Shown piece by piece: positions 43,273 through 52,582 of a stretch of 64,000 nt of DNA. The notes beneath the pieces are model-generated. The model saw only the letters and a list, made by a program, of their open reading frames with translations. It had not been told where the DNA came from and did no database searches. The first letter of the stretch is position 1, and each line of letters begins with the position of its first letter. Position numbers and translations under genes: made by a program. Source of the DNA: an uncultured Paracoccaceae bacterium (GTDB lineage Bacteria; Pseudomonadota; Alphaproteobacteria; Rhodobacterales; Rhodobacteraceae); the NCBI GenBank assembly GCA_943787785.1, contig CALSNT010000016.1, positions 62,001-126,000 on the forward strand, read 5' to 3'.

Positions 43273-44436
43273 ATGGCTCAGCAATTATCTGCGCGCGAGA
43301 TTCTGGACAAGTTGGTTGGTTTTCAGACAGTCAGCCGCGACAGCAACCTTGATCTGATCGATTGGGTGGAAACCTACCTCAAGGGATTCGGGGTCGAGGC
43401 GACGCGTGTCTATAACGCCGAAGGAACCAAAGCGGCGCTCTATGCGAACGTCGGGCCGATGGTCGAAGGCGGCATCGTCTTCTCAGGCCACACTGACGTG
43501 GTGCCCGTGGATGGGCAGGATTGGGCCACCGATCCATTTGCCGTGACCGAGAAGGATGGCAAGCTGTATGGGCGCGGCACCTGCGACATGAAAGGGTTCG
43601 ACGCCATCGCGTTGGCCGCGGTCCCCTTGGCTGTGAAAAGAGGCGTCAAACGCCCGCTGCAGATCGCGCTGAGTTACGACGAGGAGGTCGGCTGTACCGG
43701 CGCGCCGCCAATGATCGACGAGATGGTTATGCACCTGCCACGCGCCGAGGCGGCAATCATCGGCGAACCTACCACCATGCAAGTCGTCTCTGGCCACAAA
43801 GGCGGCGCAGGGTACGCCATTCATGTGAAGGGCTTTGAGGTGCACTCCTCAATCATGCACGAGGGCGTCAATGCGATCATGGAGGCCGCCAAGATAATAG
43901 ATTGGGGTAACCAGCAGAACGCGGCGAACCGCGCGAAGATACCAGGGCCGCTGGACGCAGTGTTCAACCCGCCATGGACCACACTACACACCGGGCAGAT
44001 CTCGGGTGGGACGGCGCATAATATCACCGCCGGCGACTGCTACTTCGGCGTCGATTTCCGATGCGTGCCGGGTGAGAATCTTGCGGCGTGGGAAGGCTCA
44101 CTACTGGACAAGATCGCCGAGATTGAAACAGTTATGAAAGCAATCCGTCCAACATCGGCAATCACGGCCAAGAAACGCTTTCAGATCCCCGCTCTTGTGC
44201 CCGAAGCTGATGGCGCTGCCGAACGCCTCGCGCGGCGTCTGACCGGCGACAATGCCACCCATGTGGTCAGCTATGGGACCGAGGCCGGTCAGTTTCAGGA
44301 GCGTGGTTATTCCGCCGTCGTCTGCGGCCCGGGCGACATCGCGCAGGCGCATCAGGCAGACGAGTTTATCACAGTGGCAGAGTTTGAGGCCGGACAGAGG
44401 TTTGCCGACAAGGTAGTCGACTATTTGTGCAAATAG
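43273..44436 (+). CDS. argE: Acetylornithine deacetylase-like M20 peptidase
   Basis: A 387-residue M20 metallopeptidase of the ArgE group, which removes acetate from N-acetylornithine in arginine synthesis. His73-x-Asp75, Asp105, Glu137-Glu138 and Glu165 match the two-zinc active site. The start at 43273 follows GGAGGGG; an in-frame ATG 5 codons earlier has the site inside the gene. Next to a peptide importer and another M20 enzyme, so it may instead act on imported N-acyl amino acids. Confidence 0.85.
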   Translation: MAQQLSAREILDKLVGFQTVSRDSNLDLIDWVETYLKGFGVEATRVYNAEGTKAALYANVGPMVEGGIVFSGHTDVVPVDGQDWATDPFAVTEKDGKLYGRGTCDMKGFDAIALAAVPLAVKRGVKRPLQIALSYDEEVGCTGAPPMIDEMVMHLPRAEAAIIGEPTTMQVVSGHKGGAGYAIHVKGFEVHSSIMHEGVNAIMEAAKIIDWGNQQNAANRAKIPGPLDAVFNPPWTTLHTGQISGGTAHNITAGDCYFGVDFRCVPGENLAAWEGSLLDKIAEIETVMKAIRPTSAITAKKRFQIPALVPEADGAAERLARRLTGDNATHVVSYGTEAGQFQERGYSAVVCGPGDIAQAHQADEFITVAEFEAGQRFADKVVDYLCK

Positions 44437-44448
44437 AGCGCGCAGCGG

Positions 44449-44916
44449 TTAGTTTGGAGCCAATACTTTTTCGAAGTAAACCCGGTTGAATCCGTCCTCA
44501 GGGCGCCTTTCCACCTCCTGATATCCCAGATGGAGATAAAGTGTCAGATTGCCCGTCATTTTCTCGTTCGTGTAAAGCTGAACCGATGCCAGACCAAGAC
44601 GAAGGGCTGCAGCCTCGCAATAACCAATCATAGCCCTGCCGATGCCGCGATGCGTTTCAGAAGGCTGGACCGCGACATTTTCAAGGAACATGTGATCTTC
44701 CCTTGGATAGAAGACGATGAAGCCAGCCACTTTTCCGGTCGCAGTTGGCGAGACATACACCGTGCCTGTCGCAATCAGCTGCTGGAAATCAGCGATCATA
44801 GGCGCTGGTTCCTTACCGATCTCAGCGACATAGGGCCGATACGCATTCCGAGCGCACTGACGAATTTCGACCTCGTCAGAGGGGCTTGCCAATCGAATAT
44901 CCAACTGGCCGCTCAA
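44449..44916 (-). CDS. GNAT-family N-acetyltransferase
   Basis: A GNAT acetyltransferase with the acetyl-CoA motif HRGIGRAMIG and the preceding beta strand (FLENVAVQP). The start is uncertain. TTG 44916 follows GGAGGA and gives 155 residues; a TTG at 44976 would add 20 unlike residues. No ATG lies near. Convergent with argE, ending 12 bp from it. The acceptor substrate is unknown. Confidence 0.75.
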   Translation of the reverse strand: MSGQLDIRLASPSDEVEIRQCARNAYRPYVAEIGKEPAPMIADFQQLIATGTVYVSPTATGKVAGFIVFYPREDHMFLENVAVQPSETHRGIGRAMIGYCEAAALRLGLASVQLYTNEKMTGNLTLYLHLGYQEVERRPEDGFNRVYFEKVLAPN

Positions 44917-45100
44917 GACCGATCCTCCGTTGGCAATCCGCCCAAGGGCGGCAGTATCTGATGAAGGTCTGCACAAATCCTAACGTCAGAACTGAACGGC
45001 GCAACTGACATCCGACGGGGCAACGGGTGCGCCTGTTTCCAATGCAACCGGACTGTGCGTTTATGGGTGAACACCACAAAACCCTCAGGACGCCCTCCCC

Positions 45101-46267
45101 ATGCCCATCAAGAACCGTTTCGCCGATCTCTTGCCTGAAATCACCGAATGGCGCCGTGATCTGCATGAGCATCCCGAAATCCTGTTCGAGACCCACCGCA
45201 CGTCGGCTATCGTTGCTGAGAAGCTGGCCGAGTTCGGTTGTGACGAGGTAGCGACAGGCATCGGGCGCACGGGCGTTGTTGGGATCATCAAGGGCAAGAC
45301 CGACACGTCCGGCCGCACCGTGGGGCTGCGCGCCGATATGGACGCGCTGCCGATCCTTGAGGCGACTGGCGTTCCGTATGCCTCAAAAACACCCGGAGCC
45401 ATGCACGCCTGCGGTCATGACGGCCATACCGCGATGCTGCTGGGCGCGGCGAAATACCTTGCCGAAACGCGTAATTTCGACGGTAGGGTTGCCGTGATCT
45501 TCCAACCTGCCGAAGAAGGCGGCGGTGGTGGGCGCGAGATGGTCGATGACGGCATGATGGACCGATTCTCGATTGATGAAGTCTACGGCATGCACAACCA
45601 ACCGAACCTGCCGCTCGGCCAGTTCCGCATTCGCCCTGGCGCTTTCTACGCAGCGACAGATTTGATCGAAATCACGGTGACAGGGCAGGGTGGCCACGCC
45701 GCCAAACCGCACGAGGTCATCGATACAACCCTTGTTGCCAGCCATATTATCATCGCTCTGCAATCCATCGTTTCGCGTAACACGCACCCGGTGGATCAAT
45801 GTGTTGTCTCGATTACTTCGTTCCAGACGGACGGCACCGCCATAAACGTCATCCCCCAGGTGGTCGAGTTGAAGGGCACCGTGCGAACGATGAAGCCCGA
45901 AACCCGTGACATGGCCGAAGCCCGCCTGTCCCTGATCGCGCAGAACACCGCCGCCGCTTTCGGTGCCTCGGCCGAGGTGACGTACCGCCGCAACTACCCG
46001 GCGATGGTCAACGCCGAGCGGGAAACCGAATACGCAGCCAATGCCGCCCGCACCGTCGCCGGAGAGTGCGATACGGAGGCCGAGATGACCATGGGCGGTG
46101 AAGACTTCGCCTTCATGCTGCTGGCCCGCCCTGGCGCTTACATCGAGGTCGGCAACGGCCCCGGCGCCGCCGTCCATCACCCGAAATACAATTTCAATGA
46201 CGAGGCGATCCCCCACGGCTGCTCCTACTGGGCGACGCTTGTCGAACAGAGACTGCCAGTGGCTTAA
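45101..46267 (+). CDS. M20 amidohydrolase (hippurate hydrolase / N-acyl amino acid amidohydrolase)
   Basis: A 388-residue metal-dependent amidohydrolase. Cys104-x-His106 (MHACGHDGH) and Glu138-Glu139 (FQPAEEGGGGGREM) are the active-site metal and catalytic residues of the M20D family. Such enzymes release amino acids from N-acyl or indole-acetyl conjugates. It lies beside the argE-like gene and an MFS carrier, which fits use of acylated amino acids; the substrate is not known. Confidence 0.88.
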   Translation: MPIKNRFADLLPEITEWRRDLHEHPEILFETHRTSAIVAEKLAEFGCDEVATGIGRTGVVGIIKGKTDTSGRTVGLRADMDALPILEATGVPYASKTPGAMHACGHDGHTAMLLGAAKYLAETRNFDGRVAVIFQPAEEGGGGGREMVDDGMMDRFSIDEVYGMHNQPNLPLGQFRIRPGAFYAATDLIEITVTGQGGHAAKPHEVIDTTLVASHIIIALQSIVSRNTHPVDQCVVSITSFQTDGTAINVIPQVVELKGTVRTMKPETRDMAEARLSLIAQNTAAAFGASAEVTYRRNYPAMVNAERETEYAANAARTVAGECDTEAEMTMGGEDFAFMLLARPGAYIEVGNGPGAAVHHPKYNFNDEAIPHGCSYWATLVEQRLPVA

Positions 46268-46446
46268 TTCCGCCACCTTGCAGCATTGATTTTCCTATGA
46301 AAATGCTCGACCGGCCGATCCGTCAGATTTGGACGTGCGAATTCCCCTTGCCCCTTACCCCGAATGCGACCAAAGGCGTCGCGTCTGATCCAGAGCCGAG
46401 TCGCATTCCGCGCTAGCTGCTGACCAGTAGGCTAGGGAACAAGGCC

Positions 46447-47715
46447 ATGTTTCAGGTACTCGGCAGCGCGTGGGCGCTTCTGCTTGGAATGCTTCTGCTG
46501 ATGATCGGCAACGGGCTCCAGGGGACTCTTCTGGGATTGCGCGGCGCGATCGAGGGGTTTTCGACCTTCGACATGTCCATCGTCATGTCGGCCTATTTTG
46601 TCGGATTTCTGGGTGGGTCACGGATCGCACCGTTGCTGATCCGCCGTGTCGGGCACGTGAGGGTGTTTGCAGCCCTGGGCTCGATCATCTCGGGCGTTCT
46701 GGTGCTGTATCCCACACTGACTGACCCGGCGGCCTGGTCGATCCTGCGTATCCTGTTCGGGTTCTGCTTTTCCGGGGTCTATGTCACTGCGGAAAGCTGG
46801 CTCAACAACGCTACGACCAACGACAATCGCGGCAAGGCGCTTTCGGCCTACATGATCGTCCAGATGGCCGGCATCACGATTGCCCAATTCATCATTACGT
46901 TGGGCGACCCTTCCGGTTTCGTTCTGTTCATTATCCCTTCGGTTCTGGTTTCGCTTAGCTTCATGCCGATTTTGCTGAGCGTGAACCCGACGCCGGCGTT
47001 CGACACCACCAAACCGATGAGCTTGCGCCAACTTTGGGAGGCCTCGCCCACGGGTTGTGTCGGCATGTTCCTCATGGGCGGTGTGTTTTCGGCCCAATTC
47101 GGGATGTCGGCGGTCTACGGCTCGTTGGCTGGTCTAAGCGTTGCACAGATCTCGACCTTTGTGGCGACGATCTACATCGGTGGGCTGATCCTGCAGTATC
47201 CAATCGGGTATCTGTCAGACCGGATGGACCGTCGCCGCCTGATCATGTTCACCGCTGCAGCCGGGGCCATCGCGGCAATTCTTGGGGCGGCCTTCCAAGG
47301 AAATTTTGCAGTCCTCCTTGTGGCGGGTTTCCTTATCGGTGGTTTGGCGAACCCGCTTTATGCCCTTCTGCTGGCCTACACCAACGACTACCTTGAATAT
47401 GAAGATATGGCCGCAGCGTCGGGTGGGATGGTCTTCATCAACGGCGTGGGAGCTATCTCCGGCCCGGTGATCGTCGGCTGGATGATGGGTCTGATCGGAC
47501 CAGTTGGCTTCTGGGTTTATCTGACGTTTCTGATGCTTTTGCTGGCAGGCTACTCGCTGTGGCGAATGACGCAGCGCCCGTCGATTCCGGTGGATGAAAC
47601 GTCGAGCTACACGCCTGTTTTGCCGAGCGCTTCGCCCGTTGCGGTTGAGCTGGCGCAGGAGTTCGATATCGAGACCGCTCAGGAAGAAGAAAGAATTGAC
47701 GAAATCGAACCATAA
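46447..47715 (+). CDS. MFS transporter, YcaD-like
   Basis: A 422-residue membrane carrier with about twelve hydrophobic segments and the MFS loop motif at 255-265 (GYLSDRMDRRR). The first helices and the SAESWLNN-like stretch (TAESWLNNATTNDNRG) are typical of the YcaD branch. The C terminus has an acidic tail (EEERIDEIEP). Substrate unknown. A 179-bp gap before it holds a weak inverted repeat. Confidence 0.82.
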   Translation: MFQVLGSAWALLLGMLLLMIGNGLQGTLLGLRGAIEGFSTFDMSIVMSAYFVGFLGGSRIAPLLIRRVGHVRVFAALGSIISGVLVLYPTLTDPAAWSILRILFGFCFSGVYVTAESWLNNATTNDNRGKALSAYMIVQMAGITIAQFIITLGDPSGFVLFIIPSVLVSLSFMPILLSVNPTPAFDTTKPMSLRQLWEASPTGCVGMFLMGGVFSAQFGMSAVYGSLAGLSVAQISTFVATIYIGGLILQYPIGYLSDRMDRRRLIMFTAAAGAIAAILGAAFQGNFAVLLVAGFLIGGLANPLYALLLAYTNDYLEYEDMAAASGGMVFINGVGAISGPVIVGWMMGLIGPVGFWVYLTFLMLLLAGYSLWRMTQRPSIPVDETSSYTPVLPSASPVAVELAQEFDIETAQEEERIDEIEP

Positions 47716-47797
47716 GCTGTTGCCAAGTCTTAACGGATTTGTAACGGTTCGACTCGTCTGGCGGGAAAACGCAGCTGACAACGACGGAGCAGGTCGT

Positions 47798-48379
47798 ATG
47801 ACTACCTCTGACGAAGTTCTGGCCTTCTGGCTGGACGAAAAAGGCCCCCCGGCATGGTATGCGGGCGGCGATGATCTTGACGCTGAAATCCGAGACAGGT
47901 TTCTGGAGACTTGGGAGCGAGCAGCCGATGGTGGACTGTCGCTATGGCTGACCCATGCCACCGGGACGCTCGCCTATATCATCGTTACGGATCAGTTCTC
48001 TCGCAACATGCACCGGGACTCGGGGCTTTCGTTTTCGACCGATGGTGCCGCGCGCGCCGCCGCGAAGATGGCGATCAAACGCGAATGGGACATGCGCATC
48101 GACGAACCGGCGCGCCAGTTCTTCTATATGCCGCTGATGCACTCGGAGTGTCTGAGCGATCAGGATCGCGCAGTCCGGCTTGTAAAAACCCGGATGCCTG
48201 CGACCGGCGAAGGCACAATTGACCACGCCCGCGCGCATCGAGAGATCATTCGCATGTTCGGTCGCTTCCCGTTCCGCAACGAGGCACTTGGGCGCGACAC
48301 CCGCGAGGGTGAGGCCGCTTTCATGGCCGAAGGCGGCTATCGCGGGATCATGAACAAGCTGCAGAAGAAGGCGGCCTGA
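47798..48379 (+). CDS. DUF924-family protein
   Basis: A 193-residue cytoplasmic protein of the DUF924 family, an all-helical TPR-like fold, function unknown. The family segment VTDQFSRNMHR is near residue 65 and FFYMPLMHSE near 107. The start at 47798 was chosen as it begins the family; a longer ORF starts inside the MFS gene. It faces aqpS. Confidence 0.85.
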   Translation: MTTSDEVLAFWLDEKGPPAWYAGGDDLDAEIRDRFLETWERAADGGLSLWLTHATGTLAYIIVTDQFSRNMHRDSGLSFSTDGAARAAAKMAIKREWDMRIDEPARQFFYMPLMHSECLSDQDRAVRLVKTRMPATGEGTIDHARAHREIIRMFGRFPFRNEALGRDTREGEAAFMAEGGYRGIMNKLQKKAA

Positions 48380-48385
48380 CCGGGT

Positions 48386-49051
48386 CTAATCTGCTGCGTG
48401 CTCGTCGGGCGCGAACACTACGCCTGCCACCAGAACTGCCAGAACAGCCCCGACAAGTTGTGCCACGATGAAGGCCGGGGCATGGGACGACAGGATCCCG
48501 GCGAAAGTATCCGTATAGCTGCGCGCAATGGTCACCGCCGGATTGGCGAAACTTGTCGAGGCGGTGAACCAGTATGCCCCGGTGATATATAGACCCACCA
48601 GCGTGGGGATGCACTCGGGCCGGTAACGCACCCCCCCAAGGATGGTCAGCACCAGCCCGAATGTGGCGATCAGGTCGGCGCTCCACTGACCGGGACCGGT
48701 CCTGTCCGTTGTGCTGAGTTGCAGGATCGGCAGTTCGAACATCAGGTGGGCTATCCAGACGCCGAGGATTCCAGCGGCAATCTGCGTGACGATGCAGGCG
48801 GCAGCGGTGCGGGGTGGGGTCTCGCCCAGGATCAGGAACACCAGCGTCACCGCAGGATTAAAATGTGCGCCTGAAACCGGCCCGAAGATCGTGATGAGCA
48901 CATAAAGCGCACAGCCCGTGGCAATCGCGTTCGCCAGCAGCGCCAGACCGACCGAGCCGCCCGACAACGCCTCGGCCATGATGCCCGAGCCGACAACCGC
49001 GATCAGCAGGAAGGCGGTTCCCAACCCCTCGGCCAGAAGTTTCCGCATCAT
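48386..49051 (-). CDS. aqpS: Aquaglyceroporin-like channel (AqpS type)
   Basis: A 221-residue MIP-family channel with about six hydrophobic segments and the two NPA boxes, Asn65-Pro-Ala (HFNPAVT) and Asn170-Pro-Ala (FANPAVTIAR). It overlaps the arsC stop (ATGA). In alphaproteobacteria AqpS lets arsenite made by ArsC flow out down its gradient, replacing ArsB. The pairing makes that role likely here. Confidence 0.87.
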   Translation of the reverse strand: MMRKLLAEGLGTAFLLIAVVGSGIMAEALSGGSVGLALLANAIATGCALYVLITIFGPVSGAHFNPAVTLVFLILGETPPRTAAACIVTQIAAGILGVWIAHLMFELPILQLSTTDRTGPGQWSADLIATFGLVLTILGGVRYRPECIPTLVGLYITGAYWFTASTSFANPAVTIARSYTDTFAGILSSHAPAFIVAQLVGAVLAVLVAGVVFAPDEHAAD

Positions 49052-49524
49052 GGCGCGGTCCCGATCCGGCTCAGCAACGCCGACAGGGCAGGTGGGGTCA
49101 GCGCCTCAAATGGTTCCGCAAGCAACGCGGCGATACGTGCCTCCAACCGGGCATAGGTCGTGCGGAACGCCTTGGGCTGGTCATCCGGCGCCGCCGCCGC
49201 CGGGTCTGGCAAGCCCCAATGCGCAGTCACGGGCGCACCCGGCCAATAGGGGCAGGTTTCCGACGCCGCAGAATCGCAAACCGTTATCACCACGTCGAGC
49301 TTCGTCGCATTTTCCGCCGCGAACTCGTCCCAGCTTTTTGAGCGCAGATTATCGATCGCCATTCCCCGTTCGGCCAACAGTGACAGTGCTTGCGGGTGCA
49401 CCTTACCGGCGGGTTGCGATCCGGCGGAATGGGCTGTCAGCCGCTCGCCGCCAAGATGGTTGAGCAAGACCTCGGCGAGGATCGAGCGCGCCGAATTGCC
49501 GGTACAGAGGACGAGAATGTTCAT
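49048..49524 (-). CDS. arsC: Arsenate reductase, low-molecular-weight phosphatase type
   Basis: A 158-residue arsenate reductase of the thioredoxin-dependent class. The CX5R loop is Cys7-TGNSA-Arg13; a second cysteine pair is seen at CDSAASETCPYW. The ATG at 49524 was chosen because MNILVLCTGNSARS begins the fold; an earlier start at 49602 has an odd 26-residue lead. It is coupled to aqpS. No arsR was seen nearby, which is unusual. Confidence 0.9.
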   Translation of the reverse strand: MNILVLCTGNSARSILAEVLLNHLGGERLTAHSAGSQPAGKVHPQALSLLAERGMAIDNLRSKSWDEFAAENATKLDVVITVCDSAASETCPYWPGAPVTAHWGLPDPAAAAPDDQPKAFRTTYARLEARIAALLAEPFEALTPPALSALLSRIGTAP

Positions 49525-49583
49525 ACCGCACTGAATATGACCGCTGCGTAACGGAAATATGTCAGGTCGGATCGTGTCGGTGT

Positions 49584-51398
49584 TTACTCCTCGAACCACC
49601 AAACATCGGGCATGTAGCCGATCCAGTCCCCGTAGATCTGCGTCGTTGCGGGTTTTTTCAGCTCTTTCACATGGGCCAACCGCGACACTGGTGAATGCCA
49701 GAACGGGATCACGTACCGCCCGGAGGTTAACACCCGGTCCAGCGCCCGCGTGGCGGCAACGAAATCGTCCTGACTGCTGGCCGATAGGATCGCATTGATC
49801 ATCGCCTCGGCCGCTGGGGATTTCATCCCCATCCAGTTGCGCGAACCGTCTTCATCCGCTGCCTTGGCTGACCAGTAGAAATTCTGTTCGTTGCCGGGGC
49901 TGAGCGAGAGGGACCGCCGATAGACAGCCATGTCGAAATCGAACGCATTCGTTCGCTCGCGCAGCTGGGCTGCGTCAATTGCGGTGACTGATGCGTTGAT
50001 CCCCAACCGCTCCAATGCCGAGACATAAAGGTCGGTGATCTGCTGGTGCGAGGTCGTGCCCTGGTTCAGCAGAATGTCGAAGGTGAAGGGCGCACCGCTG
50101 GCGTCCGCCATGACGCCGTCCTGCACAGTCCAGCCTGCCAGTTCCATCAGGTCGAGCGCGGCGCGGATGCCGGCCCGGTTCCGCTCGGTCCCATCACCTT
50201 CGGGCGGGGTATAACCCTCCATCGCGCCGGGGAGGAGCTCGTCTGAATGAGGCTCGAGCAGCGCGCGCACCTGTCCCGAAGCGGGGCCGGGATCCATGCC
50301 CAAGACTGAATTCGAGAAGTATGAGGTTATTCGCGGCTGGTCGCCGCCGTTCAGAGTCTGGTTGATGAACTCAAAGTTGAACGCATGGGTCAACGCTTGG
50401 CGAACCCGCCAGTCCTGAAACTGGGTCTTGCGCGTGTTCATCACGTATCCCCAGATGCCGGTGGGGCGCTGGTGCGCAATCTCGGATTTAACCACATCGC
50501 CCGCCTGCACAGCGGGAAAGTTGAATTGCTCGGCCCATTTTGCGGCATTGCCTTCGCGATACATCGTGGTGATGCCACCCTTGAATGCCTCGAATGCCAC
50601 ATCGCCGTCGCCGAAATATTCATAACGGATTTCATCGAAGTTATGCTGACCGCGTTGTGCCGGCACATCCGCCCCCCAATAATCGGGATTGCGCATCAGC
50701 GAAATGAAGCGCGTCGGCTCGAACTCACCGATCACATAGGGGCCGGACCCGATTGGAATCACGTCGACGCCGCTTTCGGTAAAATCGCGCCCCTCGTACT
50801 GTGCTTTTTTCAGAATCGGACGCAGCCCCATGATGAGCGGCAGTTCGCGATCGTTCACATCATCGTTGAAGGTGAAACGCACACCGCGTTCGCCGACCTT
50901 CTCGGAGCTGGCAATCTTGGTCCAGGAGTTGCGATACCGCCCAGCGCCTTCGGTGCCGAGTTTTTCGAAGCTCCAGATAACATCCTCCGGCGTGACCGGG
51001 CTGCCGTCGGAAAAGGTTGCTTCGGGGCGCAGGTGAAATTCGACCCAAGTGCGTTCCGGATCGGTTTCGACCGTTTCGGCCAGCAACCCGTAAAGCGTGA
51101 AGGGTTCGTCCCAACTGCGCACCATAAGCGATTCGAAAACGTAGACCCGGATGCCATAGGGCGCGCGGCCTTTCTCGATATGGGGGTTCAGGGAATCGTA
51201 CGCCCCGGCTTCGCCCAGAACGATACGACCGCCCTTGGGCGCGTCAGGGTTAACATAGGTAAAGGCAGTGAAATCGCTGCCCTGCGCAGGAGCGCCGTAC
51301 ATCGCGATTCCGTGCTGGGGTTCCGATAGCGCCGGACCTGCCATCAGGCAGACAGGCAGCAGGCCGATGGCGAGTGCGCGAACGAAGGGCAGGTTCAT
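49584..51398 (-). CDS. Orphan peptide ABC substrate-binding protein (YejA-like)
   Basis: A 604-residue periplasmic solute-binding family 5 protein with a Sec signal peptide ending near residue 25. It resembles the YejA branch (HGIAMYGAPAQGSDFTAF, then DAPKGG), which binds microcin C-like and acylated peptides. No permease or ATPase genes lie beside it, so it must share a transporter elsewhere. The start codon is ATG, as seen in the sequence before the signal peptide. Confidence 0.85.
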   Translation of the reverse strand: MNLPFVRALAIGLLPVCLMAGPALSEPQHGIAMYGAPAQGSDFTAFTYVNPDAPKGGRIVLGEAGAYDSLNPHIEKGRAPYGIRVYVFESLMVRSWDEPFTLYGLLAETVETDPERTWVEFHLRPEATFSDGSPVTPEDVIWSFEKLGTEGAGRYRNSWTKIASSEKVGERGVRFTFNDDVNDRELPLIMGLRPILKKAQYEGRDFTESGVDVIPIGSGPYVIGEFEPTRFISLMRNPDYWGADVPAQRGQHNFDEIRYEYFGDGDVAFEAFKGGITTMYREGNAAKWAEQFNFPAVQAGDVVKSEIAHQRPTGIWGYVMNTRKTQFQDWRVRQALTHAFNFEFINQTLNGGDQPRITSYFSNSVLGMDPGPASGQVRALLEPHSDELLPGAMEGYTPPEGDGTERNRAGIRAALDLMELAGWTVQDGVMADASGAPFTFDILLNQGTTSHQQITDLYVSALERLGINASVTAIDAAQLRERTNAFDFDMAVYRRSLSLSPGNEQNFYWSAKAADEDGSRNWMGMKSPAAEAMINAILSASSQDDFVAATRALDRVLTSGRYVIPFWHSPVSRLAHVKELKKPATTQIYGDWIGYMPDVWWFEE

Positions 51399-51477
51399 AG
51401 CGTTGTGATTCCTGTTGATGACGGGTTTGGTTGCCCCGCAGACTAGGGGTGCGGGGCGGCTGATTCAAACTTTTCCC

Positions 51478-51506
51478 TTGGCCGTGCTTCAACTTAGGCG
51501 TATAAC
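51478..51506 (+). promoter_or_regulatory. Sigma-70-type promoter of the candidate small RNA
   Basis: TTGGCC at 51478-51483 and TATAAC at 51501-51506 are separated by 17 bp. This is a good match to the vegetative consensus and is unusually strong for the window. It would start transcription near 51513. Confidence 0.65.
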
Positions 51507-51512
51507 CTCCTT

Positions 51513-51587
51513 ACTGCTCGATAGGTTTCTTGCCTGTATGAAACCTGCCTCAATAACTTAGCGCCCGCCTTGTGCGGGCGTTTTTTT
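51513..51587 (+). ncRNA. Candidate small RNA with two hairpins
   Basis: From the predicted start at 51513 the sequence forms a first stem AGGTTTC/GAAACCT (51523-51529 with 51540-51546, loop of 10) and a strong terminator stem CGCCCGC/GCGGGCG (51562-51568 with 51574-51580, loop of 5) followed by seven Ts (51581-51587). The RNA would be about 75 nt. It has no ORF. bdhA starts 104 bp later on the same strand, so an attenuated bdhA leader is the main alternative. I know of no family match. Confidence 0.65.
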
Positions 51588-51690
51588 GTGCCCCGTTCAA
51601 GTGCCAAAAGCTGCGACGGTTGGCCCATTTCGGACCCGTCATCATCGGGGTACACTCCACGCTGGGACATAAGGGTTAAGGGGATCGCAG

Positions 51691-52464
51691 ATGAGTCTGA
51701 GTGGCAAAACCGCAGTCATAACCGGGTCAAATTCAGGCATCGGGCTGGGGATCGCGACCGAGCTGGCGAAGTCCGGTGCGAACGTGATTTTGAATTCGTT
51801 TACCAATCGGGATGAAGATCACGCGCTCGCCGAATCACTGTCGCGTGATCACGGGATCACTGCGCGATATATCGCCGCCGACCTGTCGGATGGGGCCGCT
51901 GCCCGGCAATTGATCGCCGATGCCGGGGCCTGTGATATTCTGGTGAACAACGCCGGCATACAACATGTAGCCCCGATCACCGAGTTTCCCCCCGAAAAGT
52001 GGGATCAGATCATTTCGATCATGCTGAACGCGCCGTTCCACACGACCGCCGCCGCTCTGCCGATGATGCGTAGCGCAGGTTGGGGGCGGGTGATCAACGT
52101 TGCCTCGGCGCACGGGCTTACGGCCTCGCCATTTAAGTCCGCCTATGTGACCGCCAAGCACGGGGTCGTCGGGATGACCAAGGTCGTCGCTCTGGAAACC
52201 GCCGAGGAGGCAATCACCGCAAACGCGATCTGTCCGGGCTATGTGCTGACGCCGCTTGTCGAGGCCCAAATACCCGAGACCATGAAAGAATATGGCATGG
52301 ACCGGGAGACGGCCCTGCGAGAGGTGATACTTGCACGCCAACCCAGCCGTACTTTCACGACGATCGAGCAGGTCGGGGGAATCGCCGTGTTCCTATGCAC
52401 AGAATCGGCAGCCCAGATTACCGGAACGACGATCAGTTCCGACGGCGGCTGGACGGCGCTTTAG
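51691..52464 (+). CDS. bdhA: 3-hydroxybutyrate dehydrogenase
   Basis: An NAD-dependent short-chain dehydrogenase of 257 residues, oxidising 3-hydroxybutyrate to acetoacetate in polyhydroxybutyrate or ketone use. The Rossmann motif GSNSGIG is at 12-18; Ser139, Tyr152 and Lys156 form the catalytic set. HGLTASPFKSAYVTAKHG is typical of the 3-hydroxybutyrate dehydrogenase branch. Start ATG 51691 fits. It lies 104 bp after the candidate small RNA. Confidence 0.9.
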   Translation: MSLSGKTAVITGSNSGIGLGIATELAKSGANVILNSFTNRDEDHALAESLSRDHGITARYIAADLSDGAAARQLIADAGACDILVNNAGIQHVAPITEFPPEKWDQIISIMLNAPFHTTAAALPMMRSAGWGRVINVASAHGLTASPFKSAYVTAKHGVVGMTKVVALETAEEAITANAICPGYVLTPLVEAQIPETMKEYGMDRETALREVILARQPSRTFTTIEQVGGIAVFLCTESAAQITGTTISSDGGWTAL

Positions 52465-52582
52465 GGCCGGGGGCGAGTCATTTGGCGGAGTCTGTGACCT
52501 ATCTGCCACGGGTGGGAATCTGCGGCGGGAAGATCACCGGTGTGCAAGCCGGGCTAGAGTCCGGGCTGTGATGTCTGAGCCC

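Larger units (their letters stand above)
51399..51690. other. 292-bp gap with a candidate small RNA
   Basis: The divergent gap between the orphan binding protein and bdhA. It holds the promoter, hairpin and terminator listed next. No operator or ORF of note was seen in the remaining part. Confidence 0.6.

Noticed and set aside
46361-46408. Inverted repeat GAATGCGAC / GTCGCATTC before the MFS gene
   Set aside because: Arms are 9 bases with a 29-base spacer and no T-run; could be chance in GC-rich DNA.
51501-51512. CCTCC-containing stretch, as in CcsR-type small RNAs
   Set aside because: It overlaps the predicted -10 box and lies before the predicted start, so it is probably not in the RNA.
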